Assembly (NCBI GenBank): GCA_029255685.2
Contig: CM055316.2
Coordinates: 69,579,237 to 69,643,236, forward strand
Length of the DNA: 64,000 nucleotides
DNA from: Silene conica
Lineage: Eukaryota; Streptophyta; Magnoliopsida; Caryophyllales; Caryophyllaceae
Direction: 5' to 3'
This document shows positions 11,794-23,480 of the stretch, one piece after another. The first letter of the stretch is position 1, and each line of letters starts with the position of its first letter. The notes beneath the pieces are model-generated. The model was not told where the DNA came from and ran no database searches. It saw only the letters and a program-made list of their open reading frames with translations. The translations under genes and the position numbers were made by a program.

Positions 11794-14289
11794 TATAACA
11801 CCCCCATTTATTTAAGGGCCTGTACTAGGACTCCTCAGATAAATAAAGGTGTTACCATCTCGGTTTCCTGAGGCAGTAGATACAAAGGAAAGATAAACAG
11901 TACTTTAATTAAAATTAAACTCATAACATGTTCTTACAACTGTATCAGAAAGTCTTAACAAAATAAAGAAGTACAACTCATGCTAAACTGACTAAGGTGA
12001 TCTAGACTTTAGTCTAGTCCGGATCCAAGCTCTTTCTCCCATAGCTCCCCCTTAGTCTCAGCCACCTGTCAATCTGCTCCCCAATAATTTTGTTCATCAC
12101 AGGTGATCACGAATACACAGGGTCAACCACGAGGTTGAGTAGAGAAAAACTGTAAACAAACCACATTACTATAAATAGAAAGTTGAACTTCTCCACTCCG
12201 AATCACAGACCCTTTTTCTCCGCACCAATCACAGACCCTTTTTCTCCGCACCAATCACAGACCCTTTACCTCCGCACCAAACACAGACCCTTTATCTCCG
12301 CACCAAACACAGACCCTTTATCTCCGCACCAAAAACAGACCCTTTATCTCCGCACCAAACACAGACCCTTTATCTTCGCACCATATCGTATCACAGAATT
12401 ATATATCACAATATACCAATCATATAACAATACAGATGAACATAGTTAATATCAACCAAAAAAAACAGATTACACATCTCATATATGTAGTATTCCCCTA
12501 CCTCGAATTGCAGAATGACAACCGAACAGCTGCTAGAACTATTCCGTCACGAACTCAGTTCCTATAAATAGTACTTAATATCAATTACTAACCATATCAC
12601 CAAGTACTACTAAAATTATTCGTTCACGTTCATAAATGCTACGCTTATCACACTTTGTAAATATACTTATCAACATACTCATACATTCACAATTGATTAA
12701 CTCCTTATTCATATCAATCATCATAAGACAATTATAAACTTATTAATTATAGACTTACTATATATAAACTTACTATATACAGACATACTAAATATGTCAT
12801 ACGATCAATTAAACAATTATTATAGAGTCCATAATAACAACGATTCATGTAAATAACCATAGTCACAACATATATTAATAATAAGAATAATAATCCAAAT
12901 ACTTATAAACATGATTAATGATAAAAATAATACTAATACCAAAACATTATAATAGTAGTAATACTAATGACATTAGTAAAGAAAATAGTAATTATTAAAA
13001 TATGACCAACTATTAAGACTTATCTATGACAAACATACCCGTATACCCCACGATAACCCGAACACCACATCTCCTCTTCTCAGCCTCGCGTCCTCCATTT
13101 CCCCACCATTACTCCACCAATCTGACCACCACAGTCACCATGATGGACCTCCACCTTTGGCCTGGACCACACCCTACACCATCCACTCACTGGCAGCCAC
13201 CTGAGACCGTCCTAGCAGCCGCCCCCCAGCAGCCCAAACAGCCTGTTCAAACGACTTCCTCCTGTTTCCCTCCGGTGGTGATCGCACGAACCACCTACCA
13301 AGACACTTACCCAGAACCACCAGCCACCGACCAACCCAACCCCATCAACCACCTTCCCTCTCGTGGCCCCAGTCACGAGAAAACCCGAGTTAACCATACG
13401 TAAACTCTGTCATAACACATACTCTGTTTCACTCTACACACCCCCCTAACGAAACCTGCCAGAACGCCGCCATGAGACACGACGAACCACCGGACTAACC
13501 ACCACCCACAACCTCTAACTACCCTCTAACGAACTACCTTAACACTCATATAAAACATACCCAAAAACTTACTCAACTGACGCATAATTCGTACATGCCC
13601 ACGAGACTCTTATTCTGAACCGACTAATTAACCACCGCAATTGGTGGTCCTAGGTGGTTAACGGTGGGTCAGCTAAGGTCCGAAAAAGATCACCACACAT
13701 CATAGATTACAATTATGCAAGAATCAGCAAGTGTAACATGTATTTACAATTGATAAACAGTGAGCCGAAATCGAATGGCAAAATAGGAAAATAACGAACC
13801 AGTGATAAACGTACCTTCTTCTCTATGAATTCGGTCAGCCCTAAACCACCTTAACCCACCATCTAGGGCTTCCTTTCTAATCCTTGTAGTGGCGGCAGTA
13901 AGAGGAGGAACAATGAGATGTCGATTAGGTCAAAGAATAGGGTTAGGGGAATGGTTATGCGAGGCAAGAGAAGAGAGCGTCGGGTTGTGATTTTGTGATT
14001 TTGTGATTTTAGGGTTTGTCGAGTTGTGGGTTTTTCGACTAGTGGGTTTAGGGTTTGGTATTTGTGATGGTTATCACTTCTAGGCCCAACCGGTTAATAC
14101 AACCCGATTTACTAACAACATACAAAATATAAAAGAAACACTTATTCGATAGTTTAATTGTCGAATACAAACATTCGAATACTCTCAAAACGTTAACATA
14201 AATAATATAAAACAAATTCGGTGTATAACGTTCAAATCCCGCCAAAAATTACGAATTATAATAAAATGAACAAAATACGAGGTATTACA
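11794..14289 (-). repeat. Complete 5' LTR of nested element
   Basis: A 2496-bp LTR, starting TGTAATACCTCG on the minus strand. It contains a 26-bp tandem array (12204-12385) and an extra 9-bp copy of TTGTGATTT (near 13985) relative to the other LTR. The frame at 13026-13403 is a chance open frame in this LTR with no domain. Confidence 0.82.
12204..12385. repeat. 26-bp minisatellite, seven copies
   Basis: Seven head-to-tail copies with an exact 26-bp period of the unit beginning CACAGACCCTTTTTCTCCGC. Because 26 is not a multiple of 3, the long open frame across it is a by-product of base composition and not a protein gene. Confidence 0.93.
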
Positions 14290-14471
14290 ATAACAACTGC
14301 TGAAAATTCCTGGGAACCACCCAGCAAGAGTTCAGACAAACCAACAAAAACAGAAACAAGATAAAAGCCCGCCACGCAGGGCCCAGGGCATAGAAGTATC
14401 AAGGGCACCAGCCCAACCAACAAAACAAACACGAAAACAACTAAATCTGAATGCCACTAGGGGCGCAGAAG

Positions 14472-16381
14472 CTAAACATCAACGACTTCCTCCACAGCCT
14501 GCTCACCACCAGAATGCCGAGTAGAAGAGGAACCCGCCTCAGCAACAGTATCAACAATCTGGTCCTGGAAGACGCCGGCTGAAGCAGGAGACCCTGGAGG
14601 AGCGCTCTGTACCTCGGGGGAGCCAGGAATCGGAGAGCGGAGGGATCCATCAGGATTGAGATCAGAAAAGTCCGGAAGCACGGGAGGAACAGGGAACATC
14701 TGCTCCATGAGCTTCCTCTCATCCTCCAAGCTCCACTTAGTATGCTCCCCCGCCCTGAATTCTTCCATACAGGCTATTCTTGCCTCCAGGGAGGAGAAAG
14801 TAGCCATGTCATACAGCAACTTGGACAGGTTCTTCTTCTTGATCACCACGGCTCTCAACCGCGCATCCTGCTCCCTGCGTTGCTCAGCTAGGGCCTGGTC
14901 CTTCTCTCTACACAGCTCTGCAAGCGCCTCGTCCCTCTTCCTGCCCTGCTCCGCAAGGGCGTCCTCCAGCTCCTTCACCCTCACCTGGCAACGGGCCAGC
15001 TCCTCCGCCTTTCTCACCCTGAGCCCTCTCTCGGCGTCCAACCCGGTCTGGGCCTCCTTAAACGCAGTCTCCGCCTCGCTGCACCCCATTAGCATCTTCT
15101 GGAAACCCTGGAAAAGGGACACGGAGGCGATATCAGTCGACCAAAGCGAAGACACAAGTAAGCACAAGGGAAAAAAGGGAGGGGGAAAACTCACCGAGAA
15201 AACGTCCTCTGCAGCCTGGCGCCACATCGGCATCACGGGCTGACCCTTCAACAGAGCCTTAGAACCAGGAGTCAGAAGGCGGCTCATAGCAGGCCACGGG
15301 TCCTCCTCCAAAGCACAACTGAAACCCTCTGGTAAGCGGATGACATCCTCGCTCAGGTCCTCTATAATAGGAACAGCAGACTTCTTGGCCAGGGCGGTGG
15401 AAGTAGAAGCTTTGTTGCGGGTCCTGGAAGAAACTGCAGAAGGAGGAGGACAAAAAGGGGTGACAGAGGGAGACGACTCAGCAGGAGCAGGCAGAGCGGC
15501 TTTCTTGGGGGCAGGAAGGGGCTCACCAGGCTCCAACTTCCTCTTCGACAAGGGCTTGACCGATGAGACCATCATCATCTTCCTGCGCTCGGCGAGCAAC
15601 TCTGTGGGCGTCTTATTTGTCTGAGTTGAGCTAGTAGACATCTCTGCGGGTTCTTCCTGGGCGAATAGGGTGTTGAAACAGCGGTCGTCAGCGTCCAATC
15701 CAAATAATTTGTTATAGGTCTCGCGGATATCAGCAGAGAGAACCAATTCTTTCACACCTGCGCAGGAAAAAGCGTAAGGGCGTGAGCAGTAACGAGAACG
15801 AAAGACAGAAGAAAGAAACTGCCGGTACCTTTGCTGTCCGTAATAGGGTCCTGGAAGACATAATCGATAGGCGCGGGAAGGGAGTCCACTCGTACAAAGA
15901 CGAACTGCGTGGACCATCCAGCATCCTTGGCCTTCTTCGGAAGGATTATGGGAAGGTCAATCCTGGAATGAGCTCGAAGGGTATACTGGGCATCGCCCAG
16001 GCCCCTGACCGCATAAAAGTGGGCCAAGTCCCCTAAGGAGATATCAATGGAGTGGCGGCTGCTTAACATGGAAAGGGAGAGAAGAATCCTCCATGCATGG
16101 GGATTTATTTGCCAAAGGGGGAGTTTTGAATGGCGAAGAAACTCTTGCACCAGAGGAGGAAATGGGAAAGATAAACCCAGAGAAAATGGGTACAGGTAAA
16201 AGGTAGTCCATCCCGGACAGTGCGCATCAGGCGCTTGTCCAGGGCGGGGGACGATCATGTCAACATTTTTATCAAAAGGGAAGAAATCCCTAACCACAGA
16301 AGAATCTATCAAGGTAAAACAGGAATCGACGCGGTATTTGCTATGCAGCAAGGGGGGTTCAGAAAATGTGTTCGAAGCCAT
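14472..16381 (-). CDS. Antisense spliced gene of the Tat element, 583 aa
   Basis: The gene is read opposite to gag-pol. Three exons (16381-15829, 15757-15195, 15107-14472) join in frame across two short GT-AG introns of 71 and 87 bp, giving 1752 bp. The start is the ATG at 16381-16379, just downstream of a TATA-like box. Residues of about 55-165 (PFSLGLSFPFPPLVQEFL, HAWRILLSLSML) resemble the 'putative gypsy type transposon' domain (Pfam Transposase_28) seen in extra ORFs of Tat elements. The middle is Ser/Pro/Lys-rich and charged. Residues of about 385-470 form a long Ala/Glu/Arg coiled coil. The tail is acidic and Pro-rich. Tat elements are known to carry such additional ORFs; the function is unknown. 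All three exons are intact although pol is destroyed. Confidence 0.78.
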
Positions 16382-16547
16382 TAAATATGCGAAAAGAAGA
16401 ATCACGAAAGGATCGTACCTCGGCGAAGAAAGAAGGCAGAAACGGTTGGCAAGATCGGAAGTTGAAGAAGTTAGAGAGAGGAAGAGAAAGGGTAAAAAGA
16501 GGGAAGATGAAAGATGAGTGGTAAAAGTAATAAAGGATGAAAGGGGG

Positions 16548-16555
16548 TTTAAATA
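16548..16555 (-). promoter_or_regulatory. TATA-like box of the antisense gene
   Basis: The minus strand reads TATTTAAA here, followed by a pyrimidine-rich stretch and an ATG about 167 bases further on. It is a plausible core promoter, inferred from position only. Confidence 0.45.
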
Positions 16556-16760
16556 AAGAAGGTAAATTTTGAATTTCGAACGGAGTGGGGGACAGTTGGC
16601 AAACGGATAGCACGCATTAAAGGAAGCATTCAACAAGATTGAAGCACGTCACATTAACGTCTCGTCAACTACCAACCCTACCCGGCGTTTCTGTAGGAAG
16701 TCTGCATGGAAGTCCTGGATCCGATATCTGCAGGAGTTCTTGCACAAACATATTTCTGCA

Positions 16761-16775
16761 AGAACTGGGGGATAA
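16761..16775 (+). promoter_or_regulatory. Polypurine tract of Tat element
   Basis: AGAACTGGGGGATAA directly precedes the 3' LTR and is the expected plus-strand primer site. Confidence 0.75.
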
Positions 16776-17408
16776 TGTTATACCCTAAAATTACCATTTT
16801 GTAGGCTAACACGTGGCACTACATGATTGGAAGGAGAGTACACATTGGATACCAAAGTCAATGGGATAAAGGAAGTAGGAAGTCAACAGAAGAGGAAGAT
16901 TGTAGAGGAAGGAAAAGGACGACCCAAACGAGGAAGAAGAAAGGGTTAAAAAGGGAGAGGCTCGAGATTACCTCAAATGGCCACACACTAGGCCTCCGTC
17001 AGAAAAAGCAAGCAGGAAGAAGGCACCCAAAATGGGTAAAAGAGAGAGAAAAGACCCGTTGGATTGGACTCTAATCCAACGGTCCATAGCATTAAGCTTT
17101 TATATATATGCAAACATTGTACATGTAATTTTTCATTCATTACACACCTAGTATACACAAAACACTAGAAAACCCTAAGAAATACTTGTAATCGCATACA
17201 TTTCCTGAAGGATAATTCTAGTAGAAATTGGAGGAAACATCCTTCCCGCAGTTTTTCCCTAAGGGATTTCTGCGTCATCAATCTTTGTCTTTTCCATACT
17301 TCTTCTCTTTACATTGCTTGGTACTTAATTAATCCACTAAATCATATTCTCGGTTTGAATTCACTATAACCTCACAAAAACTACCTTAGGTAAATTTTGA
17401 CCTAAACA
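16776..17408 (+). repeat. 3' LTR of Tat element
   Basis: A 633-bp copy of 2263-2895 ending CCTAAACA, followed by the target duplication CATAC. The open frame inside it (16823-17074) is not a gene. Confidence 0.92.
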
Positions 17409-17595
17409 CATACTACTAAAAATTATAAAATTTTGATATTTTTAATCCTCCTATCAAGACAAATTAAAAAAGGTCTCACATGAATATATTTCCATGAACA
17501 GATTGAGAGAAAACTGACGTTGAATACTCGATTGTGAATAGTGTCCAAAAGGGGAATGGGTGATATAAAAAGAATGGAGGGAGTAGGTAGCAAGG

Positions 17596-18585
17596 TGTGG
17601 GGAATAAAGCATGTATTCGCCCTAAACTTGCAGGATTATAATAAAAATTACAGTTGTGATTATTGTCATAAGATAAATAAAAACATGAAAAAGAATACAA
17701 CCTTGGGTCCTTGCTTGAATAGGCCTAAGAACAGGAATTAAAGTAAATTCCCTCCTATAACTTGCACCCAAGACTTTGTTTGAGACGATGTCGCTTGTGC
17801 TAGAAAGGCTCTCCAATTGCCTTGCAATATGGGGAGAGTTATTGAGGTTTTAGATGTGAGATCTGAGTTTTGGGAGAAGAATGCTCTCAAAACCCTAATT
17901 GTGAGAATTATGATTCAACAGTTACTGACATAAGGAGAAGGACTCTCCTTATGTAGCACTTAGGGTGGGTCGGCCGAATTAGGGTAAGAGTGGTCTTTCT
18001 CCACTCTTACCTTATTCCTTTGCATGATTCGACCCGTTTTGCTAAATATTATTTGCGGGATTTTTATTATAAATCGCATACGTGTTATCAGATATTAATG
18101 CAGTCAATGTATTAATAATGGTCTGATAAAATTACGATATTGTATAATTACCCAAATTAATATAACTATTTATATTAATACGCGAAATTAATATTTAATT
18201 AAATATAACTGCTTATATTTAATTTACGAATTAAACATGTAATCCGTATTAGCTAAAATTATTTAATCCGTATTAAATAATAATCTCAACATCTTATTGA
18301 CTAATTTAATAGTCAATACCTCTGACTAACTGTTTAGTCGTATCCGGCATAAATGTGATTGTATTTTCATACCTTCACATCTCTCAAACGTGTCCTATAG
18401 GTGTGACGTATAGGGACCAGTTGATCACCGCCATCCGTATGACAATAACGTCAAACTTATCTAGCAAGCCAACCGTTATTGATAAACGTGGATCAACTGG
18501 TAATAATACTGAAGTATGCCCTTGTGATCCTTAAAGAGATTTAATAAGTCATTGTACTAAATTGTCAAGGACACCAGCCCCAACA
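17596..18585 (-). repeat. 3' LTR of copia element
   Basis: A 990-bp repeat, identical in length to 25283-26272 with about six substitutions. Confidence 0.93.
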
Positions 18586-19448
18586 ATCTCCCACTTGTCC
18601 GTACAAGGGTATGTGCAATGACGTTATCACACTACATGTGGAGGACACAAGGCTCCAACAAACTCCCACTTGTCCGTACAAGTGTAGGTGTGATAACCGA
18701 TTCTCATATCCTTTTAAAATTTCTCCCACTCAATGTAAGACAATTTGCAAATCCGCATTCGCAAAGGTCGTATCTCACAAGCGATCTGTATCAAGAGTGG
18801 TTTCCCCGACTAGAGAGTAACTTAACTGATAAAACGAATCTGTATTCGAGCATGGCCATGCATTTCAGTTACTACTCCTCGAGTGGCCCTGAGAAATGAT
18901 AAAATCCTGATAAGGGTTTGGATATTTCCCTCAACTCGAATCCTGCCGATATCGCGCAGCATGAAATAACCCAGAAAAAATCCTCTTGGCCCCTGTTACG
19001 ATAACCGTGGGAAAGAAACCAAAGTTACCCAAAATCTGCCTTAATCTCAAGAGACAGTTGAAAGTCAAAAGACTCGACTCTAAGGAACACTATGGAGGTC
19101 CTATCCACGACATGGCACCCAATGTTATAAAACATTTAGGACTCGATAACGTTGTCACGGGGTGTCCTACGAGATATCCGTATAACTCGCCTTTGTGATT
19201 GGTCAGTCATCCGCGTGACTTATGGCTCGTTGAACCCACCATCAACCAACGTCACAAAATGATTACCTGAGTTATCAGCTCAAGTGGGTAATCAAGGACT
19301 AAAACGATGTAATGTTATTCAGTTCACTTTGTGGTGTTCAAAATTGGCGTACAATTCCAAATGAAAAACAAAACATTATATATCATAACAATGAGGTTGA
19401 ATAGAGTACACGAGAAAATGAATTATTACATGAATTCATGAAAGAGTA
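18586..19448 (-). other. Copia 3' untranslated spacer with polypurine tract
   Basis: On the minus strand the tract GGACAAGTGGGAGAT (18600-18586) abuts the 3' LTR. A second copy of the same 20-bp neighbourhood (CTCCCACTTGTCCGTACAAG on the plus strand) lies at 18664-18683, so the tract region is partly duplicated. The rest, about 770 bp, shows no gene. Confidence 0.65.
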
Positions 19449-22400
19449 CTACAACTTAGGAACACATCTGATTCCCATGGAATGAATGTGCCCTTCATGC
19501 TTATCACGTGGTAATGCTTTAGTGAGAGGATCAGCTATGTTGTCATCCGTAGCGATCTTATCAATGAAAATCTCCTTTTGCTCCACGTAATCTCTGATTA
19601 GATGAGCTTTCCGTTGTACATGCCTAGCCTTGTTGCTAGACTTATGCTCCTTAGCTTGGAAGATGGCACCTTTATTATCACAATAAACGGTGATTGGGTC
19701 ATTCGAACTAGGCACTACTGATAGTCCTTGTCAGAATTGACGCATTCATATTGCTTCCTTAGCTGCTTCTGAGGCGGCATAGTAATCGGACTCAGTCGTA
19801 GAATCTGCTATAACACTCTGTTTAGAATTTTTCCAGCTGACAGCAGCGCCATTAAGAGTAAAAACGAATCCAGACTGAGATTTCGAGTCATCTCGATCCG
19901 TTTGGAAGCTAGCATCTGCGTAACCCGTGGCGCAGAGCGTTGAGTCACCTCCATAAGTCAATCCCCAATCTTTAGTCCTCCGTAGGTACTTAAGAATGTT
20001 TTTCACGGCCATCCAGTGTTGTTCACCTGGATGAGCTTGGAATCGACTGGTCATACTCAATGCATATGCAACGTCTGGACGTGTGCATATCATGGCATAC
20101 ATGATCGATCCTATTGCCGAAGCATAAGGAATCCGACTCATGTGCTCTATCTCTTCCAATGTCTTAGCTTCTTGAGACTTGCTCAAGTGAAGCCTAGTAG
20201 TCATAGGAAGGAACCCTTTCTTGGAGTTCGTCATGCTGAATCTCTCTAGAATCTTATCTATGTAAGACTCTTGACTGAGAGACAACATCCGTCGTGATCT
20301 ATCCCTTTTGATACGGATGCCCAAAATTCTTTGTGCCTCTCCCAGATCTTTCATCTGGAAATGGTTTTTCAACCATGCTTTAACCGAAGAAAGGAGAGGT
20401 ATGTCACTCCCAATCAAGAGTATGTCGTCGACATACAGTACTAGGAATACAATCTTGCTCCCACTCGACTTGATATAGAGACATGGTTCCTCGACTGATC
20501 GAACGAATCCATTCTCTTTTATCACTTGGTCGAAGCGATGATTCCAACTCCGCGATGCTTGCTTAAGTCCATAGATGGAACGCGTAAGCTTGCAAACCTT
20601 CTTAGGATGTTCTGGATCAATAAAACCCTCGGGTTGTACCATGTACAACTCTTCCTCCAAATAACCGTTTAAGAAGGCGGTTTTAACGTCCATTTGCCAT
20701 ATTTCATAGTCATGAAATGCGGCTATCGCTAAGATAATCCGAATGGAACGTAGCATGACTACGGGTGAAAAGATCTCATCGTAGTGCAAGCCTGGCACTT
20801 GGGTGAAACCTTTAGCAACTAGTCTTGCCTTATGGATGTCTTGTTTACCTTCCACAGCATGCTTTATCTTGTAAAGCCATTTGCATTGAAGGGGGCGTAC
20901 CTTTGCAGGTAGGTCCACAAGATCCCACACGTTGTTCTCATACATGGAGTCCATCTCGGATTGCATGGCTTCTAGCCATAGCTTTGAGTCAGAACTGGTC
21001 ATGGCACCTTTATAGGTTGAGGGTTCATTACCCTCTAGGAGTAAGACGTCATCCATATCATGTTCCTCGACCATACCAATGTATCTGTCCGGAGGAATGG
21101 AGACTCTTCCCGACCTCCTAGGTTCCTCAGGAATATCTACCGCAGCCTCGGTTGAAGGAACTGTTTCCTCCAATGGTTGCTCGGTAGTTGGTTCTTGAAC
21201 CTCCGATAAATCGAAGGTTCTATTACTCGACTTGTTCTCGAGAAATTCTTTCTCTAAGAACGTCGCACTAGCCGCAACAAAAACACGTTGTTCGGTTGGC
21301 GAGTAGAAGTAATGACCAAAAGTTCCCTTTGGATAGCCTATAAAGTATGTCTTGACCGATCGCGGGCCGAGCTTATCCTCGTGTCTCCACTTGACATAAG
21401 CCTCGCAGCCCCAAACCCGAATAAAGGACAAGTTAGGGACCGTTCCCTTCCATAATTCGAATGGAGTCTTGTCAACAGCTTTAGACGGACTTCGGTTAAG
21501 AATTAGAGCGGCCGACAAAAGAGCATAGCCCCACAATGAATCAGGCACAACGGTGTGACTCATCATGGATCGAACCATATCAAGTAGAGTTCGATTTCTC
21601 CGTTCGGACACACCATTTAATTGTGGTGTTCCAGGTGGAGTTAACTGTAGAACGATGCCACAGTCTTTAAGGTGTTAATCAAACTCGTGTGAAAGATACT
21701 CACCACCACGATCAGAACGTAGTGCTTTAATCTTTCTTCCCAGTTGGTTCTGTACCCGATTCTGGTATTCTTTGAACTTGTCAAAGGATTCACTTTTGTG
21801 CTTCATTAAGTAGACATAGCCATATCTACTCAAATCATCCGTGAAAGTGATGAAATACCTATAGCCTTCTCGTGCGTTGATCGACATAGGGCCACATACG
21901 TCCGTATGTATGAGTCCTAATAGGTCGGCAGCGCGCATTCCAACACTTTTGAAGGAAATACGAGTCATCTTGCCGATGAGACATGATTCACACGTGCCAT
22001 ATGATTCGAAATCAAAGGGCGAGATAGCTCCGTTCTGTATGAGCTGTTTTACGCGTTTCTCATTTATGTGTCCCATACGACAATGTCATAAGTAAGTTTG
22101 ATCTTTGTCACCTACCTTTAACCTCTTGTTATTCACATGTAATATCTCGGTGGTTTGATCTAAAACATAAATTCCATTCATGGAAACTGCCTTGCCATAA
22201 ATCATATTGTGTAAGGAGAAAATACAGCTATCATTCTCTATTACAAATGAAAACCCGAGTTTGTCAAGCGCAGAAACTGAAATAATGTTTTTGGACAAAC
22301 TAGGAACATAATAACAGTTATATAAAAATAACTCGAATCCACTTGGAAGCTGGATCACGTATGTTCCCTTCGAGACTGCAGCAACACGTGCTCCATTCCC

Positions 22401-23480
22401 GACACGCAGGTCCACCTCACCCTTGATTAGGGGTTCTTGGTTTCGGAGGCCCTGCACATGATTACATAGATGAGAACCACAACCAGTATCAAGTACCCAA
22501 GTTCCGCAACTTGCGTGGTTAATCTCAATCATGTGAATAAAAGAAGAAGAAGACATACCAACAGGAGTAACACGGCCTGCCTTAATGTCCTCACGATACA
22601 CGGGGCATGAGCGCCTCCAATGCCCAGTCTTGTGGCAATGGTGGCATTCTATGCTAGTATCCTTGCTCTTTGTTTTGCCCTGTGAGTTGCTCGACTCACC
22701 TGGCCCACTCTTAGTAAATCCTGACTTCTTAAACTTGGGCTTGCCTACTGTTAGGTCGCCCTGAGCTTTAGCTTTACCCTTACCCTTACCCTTACTGGAA
22801 ATCATGAGAACATCTTGCTTCACGCTCCCACTTAATTTCAGATCCTTCTCGGTCTGTACGAGAAGGGAGTGGAGCTCATGAGGAGACTTCTTCATGTCGT
22901 TCATGTAATAGTTGGCCCTAAAGAGGGCGAACCCATCGTGAAGCGAATGAAGCATTCGATCAACGATTGTGTTCTCACTGATCTTGCAGTTTAGGGCCTC
23001 CAGTTTCTCGATATTCTCAATCATGTGAAGAATATGTGGGCTAACAGCTTGGCCCTTCTGGAGTTTCGCCTCAAAGAAGCGACAAGTATGCTCATAAGAA
23101 ACGATCCTCGGAGCCTTTGAGAATTCGTTAGTAAGCGTGGTGAAAATCTTGTTTGCACCATGGGTTATGAAGCGTCTTTGCAAATTGGATTCCACTGCAT
23201 AGATGAGTACGTTCTTTATCGCACCCGCTTCCATGACAAAGTCGCTATGAGCGCGAACTTCGTTAGCTCTAGCTCCAGTTCCTGGGTGTGCCGGAATTGG
23301 CTCAGTTAAAAACTTAAGCTTTCCATCAGCAATGGCAGCATTCCGTAGTGGTGCCTCCCAGTCAGAGAAGTTTGACCCATCATTCCTCAGTCTAGTGGAC
23401 TAATTCATGGAGTCCATGAAGGCTTTTAGCCAGGATTCACGTGCTAGCTTGGCACTTGGCATTGGGTCTTCACCAGCCAT
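19449..23480 (-). pseudogene. Copia gag-pol with five nonsense codons
   Basis: One continuous frame on the minus strand from the ATG at 23480-23478 to the stop at 19449 would encode the whole polyprotein, but it carries in-frame stops at 23402-23400, 22088-22086, 21677-21675, 19748-19746 and 19733-19731 and no obvious frameshift. In order: gag, zinc knuckle CHHCHKTGHWRRSC (near 22640), protease VLDTGCGSHL (near 22490), integrase (C2 of the zinc site at CESCLIGK; GVSERRNRTLLDMVRS), RT (MDVKTAFLNGYLEEE; catalytic LYVDDILL near 20430) and RNase H with the DPLTKAL tail. At least two stops fall where family members have Trp (TGG to TGA). The protein cannot be made without read-through. Confidence 0.93.

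Larger units (their letters stand above)
6796..14289 (-). mobile_element. Large non-autonomous LTR element nested in the Tat element
   Basis: Read on the minus strand, a 2.5-kb LTR (14289 down to 11794) is followed by a tRNA-iMet primer site (11790-11779), about 4 kb of internal DNA (11778-7814), a polypurine tract (7813-7800) and a second LTR (7799-6796) that is cut after about 1 kb. The shared part of the LTRs differs by about eight substitutions plus small indels, so this insertion too is young. No gag, protease, RT or integrase motif is readable in the internal region on either strand, so proteins must have been supplied in trans. The downstream flank is ATAAC (14290-14294). No matching duplication exists at 6796, consistent with a deletion there. 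Confidence 0.82.
2263..17408 (+). mobile_element. Tat-lineage Ty3/gypsy retrotransposon with antisense gene
   Basis: Two 633-bp LTRs (2263-2895 and 16776-17408) bound the element, with a perfect 5-bp target duplication CATAC (2258-2262, 17409-17413). The LTRs differ at about six sites (roughly 1%), so insertion was recent. The order is gag, protease, RT, RNase H and the start of a second RNase H, with integrase missing. A second, archaeal-type RNase H and an extra gene before the 3' LTR are hallmarks of the Tat lineage. The downstream pol part is lost at 6796, where a second LTR element (6796-14289) is joined in. An intact antisense gene lies at 14472-16381. The element cannot move by its own proteins. 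Confidence 0.9.
2176..17583. mobile_element. Stowaway-like MITE interrupted by a Tat retrotransposon
   Basis: The two ends are inverted copies of one another: CTCCCTATATTCTTTTTATA at 2176 and its complement-like partner ending ATGGAGGGAG at 17583. They are flanked by the dinucleotide TA (2174-2175 and 17584-17585), the target of Tc1/mariner-type Stowaway elements. Without the 15-kb retroelement the MITE is only about 257 bp (2176-2262 plus 17414-17583). It has no coding capacity and would have needed a mariner transposase in trans. Confidence 0.78.

Noticed and set aside
12183..12449. Open frame of 88 codons with repeated peptide
   Set aside because: It is a read-through of the 26-bp minisatellite inside an LTR; no promoter or domain.
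13026..13403. 125-codon Pro/Thr-rich frame
   Set aside because: It lies within the LTR of the nested element with compositional bias only. The other LTR copy shows the same sequence fused to a different upstream.
14656..15243. 195-codon plus-strand frame
   Set aside because: It is the complement of the antisense Tat gene; the minus strand carries the coiled-coil coding signal and splice sites.
16823..17074. 83-codon frame
   Set aside because: It lies wholly inside the 3' LTR; no domain, and no coding role is expected.
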